In this document: positions 60,569-64,000 of the stretch, one piece after another | Layout of the letters: each line of letters opens with the position of its first letter | Numbering within the stretch: position 1 is the stretch's first letter | Assembly (NCBI GenBank): GCA_050184225.1 | Contig: JBFXAN010000003.1 | Location: forward strand, 1 to 64,000 | DNA: 64,000 bases | Direction: 5' to 3' | DNA from: JBFXAN01 sp050184225 | GTDB taxonomy: Bacteria > Chloroflexota > Dehalococcoidia > CAUJGQ01 | Translations under genes and position numbers: made by a program | The notes under the pieces: model-generated | Databases searched by the model: none | What the model saw: only the letters and a program-made list of their open reading frames with translations | Told to the model about the DNA's origin: nothing

Positions 60569-61750
60569 ATGCCATCACTGGATCAACTCTCCGAGGTTCT
60601 GCGGAACTCCCTGCTTACATTGCCTGTTCCAGTCAACGACGGCGCGCCGTTCCGTCCCTTGCCCCGGCCGCTGGCCGAGTGCCGGTTGGCGCTCGTCAGC
60701 ACCGCGGGCCTCCACCTGCGCGGCGACCGTCCATTCTCCGGCGGCGACCCGTCCTTCCGCGACATCCCGGCCGAGAGCAGCGCGAATGACGTGCTCCAGA
60801 GCCACACAAGTATCAGCTTCGACCGCACACCGGCGCTGCAAGACCTGAACGTTATCTTCCCGATGGATCGGCTGCGCGAGCTGGCGGCGGCCGGTGCGAT
60901 CGGCTCGCTTGCACCAACCTTCTACTCGTTTATGGGGGCGCAGCGGGACACCACACACATCGACTGCGAGACCGCGCCGGCGGTCGCCGAGCGGTTGCTG
61001 GCGGAGCAGGTCGATGCGGTCCTCCTTGTCCCCGTCTGACCATTCTGCACGCACACCGTCGGTGTGATCGCCCGCGTCCTGGAAGTCTCCGGCCTGAGCA
61101 CGACCTCGCTCAGCCACGTCCACGAGCATACCCAGAGCGTCAAGCCTCCCCGCGCGCTCTATGTGCCGTTCCCCTTCGGTACCGCGTTCGGCCGCCCGCA
61201 CGACGCCGAGCAGCAGCATCGGGTGCTGCGTGCCACGCTCGACCTGTTCGCTGAGTCGAGCGGGCCGGTGCTTCGCAACCTCGCTGGGGAGTCGATCGAG
61301 GATGAGCCGCCCGCTGCCGTGCAGGCGTCGGCTGTCCCGGCGGAGGAAAACCACGGCGACGTCGCCATGGAGGCATCGCGCATGCGGCGGTACCACGAAC
61401 AGTGGGTGGCGCATACTGGTCGCACCGGTATCGGCCTCACTGGCATCCCGCCGACGAAGTTCCGCGGCGTCGTCCGTTTCTTGGAAGCGTTCGCCGACGG
61501 TCGGGAAGCAGACATGAAGGAACGCAGCGACGTGCCGCTGCCTAACTGGGTCCGACGTTGCTCCGACGACCTCAAGGCGCTGTACTACGAGGCGCGACTG
61601 GCGCAGCGGCCGGAGGCGCGCGGTGAAGAGCTCGCCCGCTGGTTCTGGGGCGAGACCGCCGCGGGCCAGTTGCTGCGGCGTGTCCGCGCTCGTCTGACTG
61701 CCTCCGATGACCCGGGCATGCGGGCCGCCGCGGCCGGTATCTCCCGGTAG
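60569..61750 (+). CDS. GrdB/PrdB-like reductase selenoprotein (in-frame UGA at 61037)
   Basis: This 393-aa product is proposed with selenocysteine 157. The start ATG 60569 has GGAGGG 6 nt upstream. It has LALVSTAGLHLRGDRPFSGG, DRLRELAAAGAIGSLAPTFY, VDAVLLVPV, UGA, PFCTHTVGVIARVLEVSGLS, ALYVPFPFGTAFGRPHDAEQ. This is the core of the glycine/sarcosine/betaine/D-proline reductase subunit B family with a U-x-x-C motif. Clostridial GrdB works with GrdA and GrdC, which are absent here, so a stand-alone reductase with another donor is likely. Residues 230-393 form an extra C-terminal helical domain. The stem at 61052-61066 is a strong SECIS candidate. Confidence 0.85.
61052..61066 (+). promoter_or_regulatory. 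SECIS-like hairpin after UGA 61037
   Basis: Perfect 6-bp stem CACACC/GGUGUG with a GUC loop 19-21 nt after the UGA. Confidence 0.7.
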
Positions 61751-61854
61751 GTGAGGCGGCCAGGCGCCACGTCAGACCATTCGGGGGCTCGACGCGCTGT
61801 GCTCACACCAGCCAAGCCGCTCCGATACGCCATTGGCACGGCCAGAGGCTAGCG

Positions 61855-61890
61855 AACCCGGACGTGTGTCCGAAGAGACGCGCCCGGGTT
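61855..61890. repeat. hairpin repeat, copy 1
   Basis: An inverted repeat (AACCCGG with CCGGGTT) encloses GTCCGAAGAGA. The same loop and a related stem occur at 63867-63900; downstream sequence is also partly similar. It lies 3' of the GrdB-like gene. Confidence 0.55.
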
Positions 61891-62012
61891 GGCCTGCGTC
61901 GTCGCCGGTCCCGGCGTCACCCCGTGACCGCAACCGGCGACTGCTCGCCCCGCCGACCGGGATCCGAACGGCCGAGGTACAGCTTGATGGTACCGGGGTA
62001 ATCGCCCCTGTC

Positions 62013-62055
62013 CGTAATCGAGAATACAGTCCACGCCTCGGCGGCCCGATTCACT
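62013..62055 (+). promoter_or_regulatory. GTAN8TAC box K with -10
   Basis: Box CGTAATCGAGAATACA (62013-62028) and a weak -10 TTCACT (62050-62055), 22 bp apart, centre at -41.5. It drives the TlpA-like and CcdA genes. Confidence 0.6.
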
Positions 62056-62110
62056 GATGCATGCAGAACACAGTGGCCACCCACACGTGGCGGCCGAGGA
62101 GGCAACTGCG

Positions 62111-62785
62111 ATGACAGACCTGGGGTCGCAGCCGCGTTCGGCACGTCCGCCAGAGGGCGGCGGCCATCTTCGCAGGTGGCGCTGGATCGCGGGTGGCGCC
62201 ATCGCCGTGGTGGCGATGGCGGCGGTGATCGCGGCATTGCGTTCCGAACAGACCGCGCACCGCGATGCCGATATCGCCCGTGACACCCAGACGACCGTTG
62301 TTCCATCGACGAGCGGGGCGACCAGCACCAGCACCTCCAATCGATACAGCCTGCTCATCACCGCGTATCAAGGCGAAGAGGTGCTCGGCGGCCGCGAGGT
62401 CGACTTCGCCGGCCTGCTCGGCCAAGGCAAACCAGTGGTCCTCAACTTCTGGGCCGGCCTCTGTCCGCCGTGCCGGGCGGAGATGCCCGCCTTGCAGCAG
62501 GTGTATGAGGAATACAAGGGTGCTTTCATCCTCGTCGGCGTCGATGTCGGCGACCTGCTGGATCTCGGCTCGGAGAAGGACGCCCGCGCGCTCCTTGAGG
62601 AGCTGAAGATCACCTATCCCGCGGCGTACACGCGCTCCGACCCGTTCCGCAATTTCGAGATCCGGGCGATGCCGACGACTTTCTTCTTCGCAGCGGATGG
62701 CAGCCTGGCGACGCAGCGGTCCGGGCTCCTCACCGAGACCATGCTCCGCCGGCTGGTTGACGGCCTCCTCGCGTCGTCGCGCTGA
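62111..62785 (+). CDS. TlpA-type membrane-anchored thioredoxin
   Basis: This 224-aa protein starts at ATG 62111, chosen for GAGGAGG 8 nt upstream; an ATG at 62057 lies before the expected transcription start. One helix (WIAGGAIAVVAMAAVIAAL) anchors the domain VVLNFWAGLCPPCRAEMPAL (CPPC), AFILVGVDVGDLLDLGSEKD and FEIRAMPTTFFFAADGSLAT. It reduces exported disulfides and is followed 12 nt later by a CcdA gene that should feed it electrons. Confidence 0.9.
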   Translation: MTDLGSQPRSARPPEGGGHLRRWRWIAGGAIAVVAMAAVIAALRSEQTAHRDADIARDTQTTVVPSTSGATSTSTSNRYSLLITAYQGEEVLGGREVDFAGLLGQGKPVVLNFWAGLCPPCRAEMPALQQVYEEYKGAFILVGVDVGDLLDLGSEKDARALLEELKITYPAAYTRSDPFRNFEIRAMPTTFFFAADGSLATQRSGLLTETMLRRLVDGLLASSR

Positions 62786-62797
62786 AAGGCGGCTGTC

Positions 62798-63766
62798 ATG
62801 TCTCAGCTCCCCATCCAAGCCTCAGAGGAGCCACGCGTGCCGGCTCCACGTGCGGACGCTCCCGCTGCCCGCAGGGTTGAACAACCTGCCATCCCGCGCA
62901 TGATATGGCGCGCAGTTGCGCTGCCGGTTATCGCGTTTGGCACCGCGCTGGTGGTCGCGTTGGTCGGTGCTCTGATCACCGGCAGTTCGCCGGGACAGGT
63001 CAACGTCGGCGTCGAGCACGCCTCCGCGTCGGCCGGGGCGTTCCTCGCCGACACCAGTGCCCTCATCCCGCTCGGTTTCGCCTTCGGCGCCGGCATGGTC
63101 TCCGCGGTCAACCCCTGCGGGTTCACGATGTTGCCCGTCTACCTCGGCCTGTACCTGGGCGCGCGCGGCGCCGAGCGCCGTACCGCTGGCGGGCAGCTGT
63201 GGCAGGCGCTCGTTGTGGGCGGGTCGGTGACGGCCGGCTTCGTCGTCCTTTTCGCCGTTGTCGGGACGGTGATCGGTGCAGGCATGCAGATACTCGTAAG
63301 CGCGCTGCCCTGGATTGGTCTCGCCGTCGGGATCGCGGTGATGGCGGCGGGAGCATGGTTCCTGAGTGGACGCTCCAGCTATGTCGGCGTGGGCGAGCGC
63401 GTGGGCGCGCAGATCGGCGATCCCCGCCAGGCGGACCTGCGCGGCTTCTTCCTCTTCGGACTCAGCTATGGCCTCGCCTCGTTGAGTTGCACGCTTCCCG
63501 TGTTCCTCAGCGTCGTGGGTGGTTCGGTCGCCGTGCGCGGTCCGCTGACCGCGCTTGGCCAGTTCATCCTCTACGGGCTGGGTATGGGCGCGGTGATCCT
63601 CGCGCTCACGCTGAGCCTGGCCCTCTTTGAGGCGGGCGTGGTGCGCGGCCTGCGCCGCGTGCAGCCCTACGTCGAGCGAGCAGGTGCCGTGCTGGCGATC
63701 GGGGCCGGCGCCTACATCGTCTACTACTGGCTCACGCTCGGCGGCCTGCTCGCCTCGTTCCGCTAG
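62798..63766 (+). CDS. ccdA: CcdA-type thiol-disulfide transporter
   Basis: This 322-aa protein starts at ATG 62798. After a 35-residue cytosolic N-terminus and an extra first helix there are the CcdA motifs GAGMVSAVNPCGFTMLPVYL and LSYGLASLSCTLPVFLSVVG, each with one redox Cys, plus four further helices. It is longer than the CcdA at 50562 by the N-terminal helix. It forms a redox pair with the TlpA-like gene and shares control by box K. Confidence 0.88.
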   Translation: MSQLPIQASEEPRVPAPRADAPAARRVEQPAIPRMIWRAVALPVIAFGTALVVALVGALITGSSPGQVNVGVEHASASAGAFLADTSALIPLGFAFGAGMVSAVNPCGFTMLPVYLGLYLGARGAERRTAGGQLWQALVVGGSVTAGFVVLFAVVGTVIGAGMQILVSALPWIGLAVGIAVMAAGAWFLSGRSSYVGVGERVGAQIGDPRQADLRGFFLFGLSYGLASLSCTLPVFLSVVGGSVAVRGPLTALGQFILYGLGMGAVILALTLSLALFEAGVVRGLRRVQPYVERAGAVLAIGAGAYIVYYWLTLGGLLASFR

Positions 63767-64000
63767 CGGGCTGGTGACCGTCGCCCCGCGTCTGGCGACC
63801 TCGCCCACACAGGATCGAGGTGGACGGTCCTGCGCCCTTCATCTCAAGCCAGAACCACAACGACGAGCCCGGGCGCATGTCCGAAGAGAGGCGCCCGGGC
63901 TGGCCGGTCGCGTGGCCCGTTGTGGAAGCGTCCCTTCGACCACAACCGGCGGCCGCGCTGGGGACCGGAGTTCGTGTCGTCAGGCCGTTCGGCCTCGGAG
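63767..64000. other. intergenic region at the right edge
   Basis: No gene is seen. It contains the second hairpin repeat and a stem around GTTGTGG...CCACAAC (63922-63950), so it may hold a structured RNA or a strong terminator-like structure. Confidence 0.4.
63867..63900. repeat. hairpin repeat, copy 2
   Basis: A perfect 10-bp inverted repeat GCCCGGGCGC/GCGCCCGGGC encloses ATGTCCGAAGAGAG. Loop identical in its core to copy 1 at 61855-61890. It lies 3' of the CcdA gene. Confidence 0.6.

Larger units (their letters stand above)
61751..62110. other. intergenic region with a structured repeat and box K
   Basis: No gene is recognised in these 360 bases. They contain a hairpin element at 61855-61890 that is repeated at 63867-63900, and the box K promoter of the TlpA-like gene. 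Confidence 0.5.

Noticed and set aside
61770..61790. Short motif GTCAG(G/A)CC(A/G)TTCGG found near 59952, 61773 and 63978
   Set aside because: The three copies are only partly alike and lie in unrelated surroundings; it could be chance in GC-rich DNA or part of a larger intergenic repeat that cannot be resolved here.

Overview
This is a GC-rich bacterial window (roughly two thirds G+C) with tightly packed genes, many joined by ATGA or GTGA stop/start overlaps. No rRNA or tRNA gene was seen. The gene repertoire (selenoprotein redox enzymes, NrtS and HPP membrane proteins, a BrxC-type bacilliredoxin, CopC-CopD fusion, YHS-tailed copper ATPase) most resembles a Chloroflexota bacterium of the Thermomicrobia/Sphaerobacter type. 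That placement is inference from memory of such genomes. The window reads as an accessory island for metals, thiols and redox stress rather than a core chromosomal segment.

Layout. (1) Bases 1-15,072: a truncated DUF2933 gene and a TlpA thioredoxin on the minus strand, then a long plus-strand copper cluster: MerR regulator, CopC-CopD fusion, DUF305 protein, methyltransferase, epimerase, VKOR/SPW membrane protein, a cupredoxin-HMA-P1B-ATPase-YHS fusion, a rhodanese-CBS selenoprotein, hydrolase and cation transporter. (2) 15,045-27,007, all minus: two HMA + P1B-ATPase pairs with a YPC motif, CcdA-like and peroxiredoxin genes, DUF7482-like proteins, thioredoxin, a second rhodanese-CBS selenoprotein, a TauE-like transporter with two in-frame UGAs, two tiny Cys-rich proteins and two MerR regulators. 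Six CueR/MerR-type promoters (19-20 bp spacers) control region 1 and 2. (3) 27,101-32,376: four abutting insertion sequences (two ISNCY-like, one IS630, one broken IS5). (4) 33,123-36,616: a mercury operon (ArsR-type regulator, small membrane protein, merA, merB) ending in a thioredoxin-like selenoprotein. (5) 36,763-64,000: redox and nitrogen-oxyanion genes: AhpD-like, peroxiredoxin, deiodinase-like and GrdB-like selenoproteins, two NrtS, HPP, BrxC, CcdA/TlpA pairs, FAD disulfide oxidoreductases, sortase, DUF3179, DUF547, and a small fatty-acid cluster.

Two signals stand out. First, nine loci carry in-frame UGA codons (ten UGAs) exactly where a redox Cys is expected, eight of the UGAs followed at a near-constant distance by a short hairpin with a G in the loop, as expected of bacterial SECIS elements; UGA is plainly a stop elsewhere in the window. 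Second, ten copies of a 16-bp palindrome of the form GTAN8TAC occur between 38 and 62 kb, eight of them 21-23 bp upstream of a plausible -10 element, i.e. centred near -41.5. This is the architecture of NtcA-type (Crp/Fnr family) activator sites, and a Crp/Fnr gene lies in the middle of the set. Together these suggest a Crp/Fnr-controlled selenoprotein/thiol redox regulon next to a separate CueR-type metal regulon. The selenocysteine machinery itself (selA, selB, selC, selD) is not in the window.
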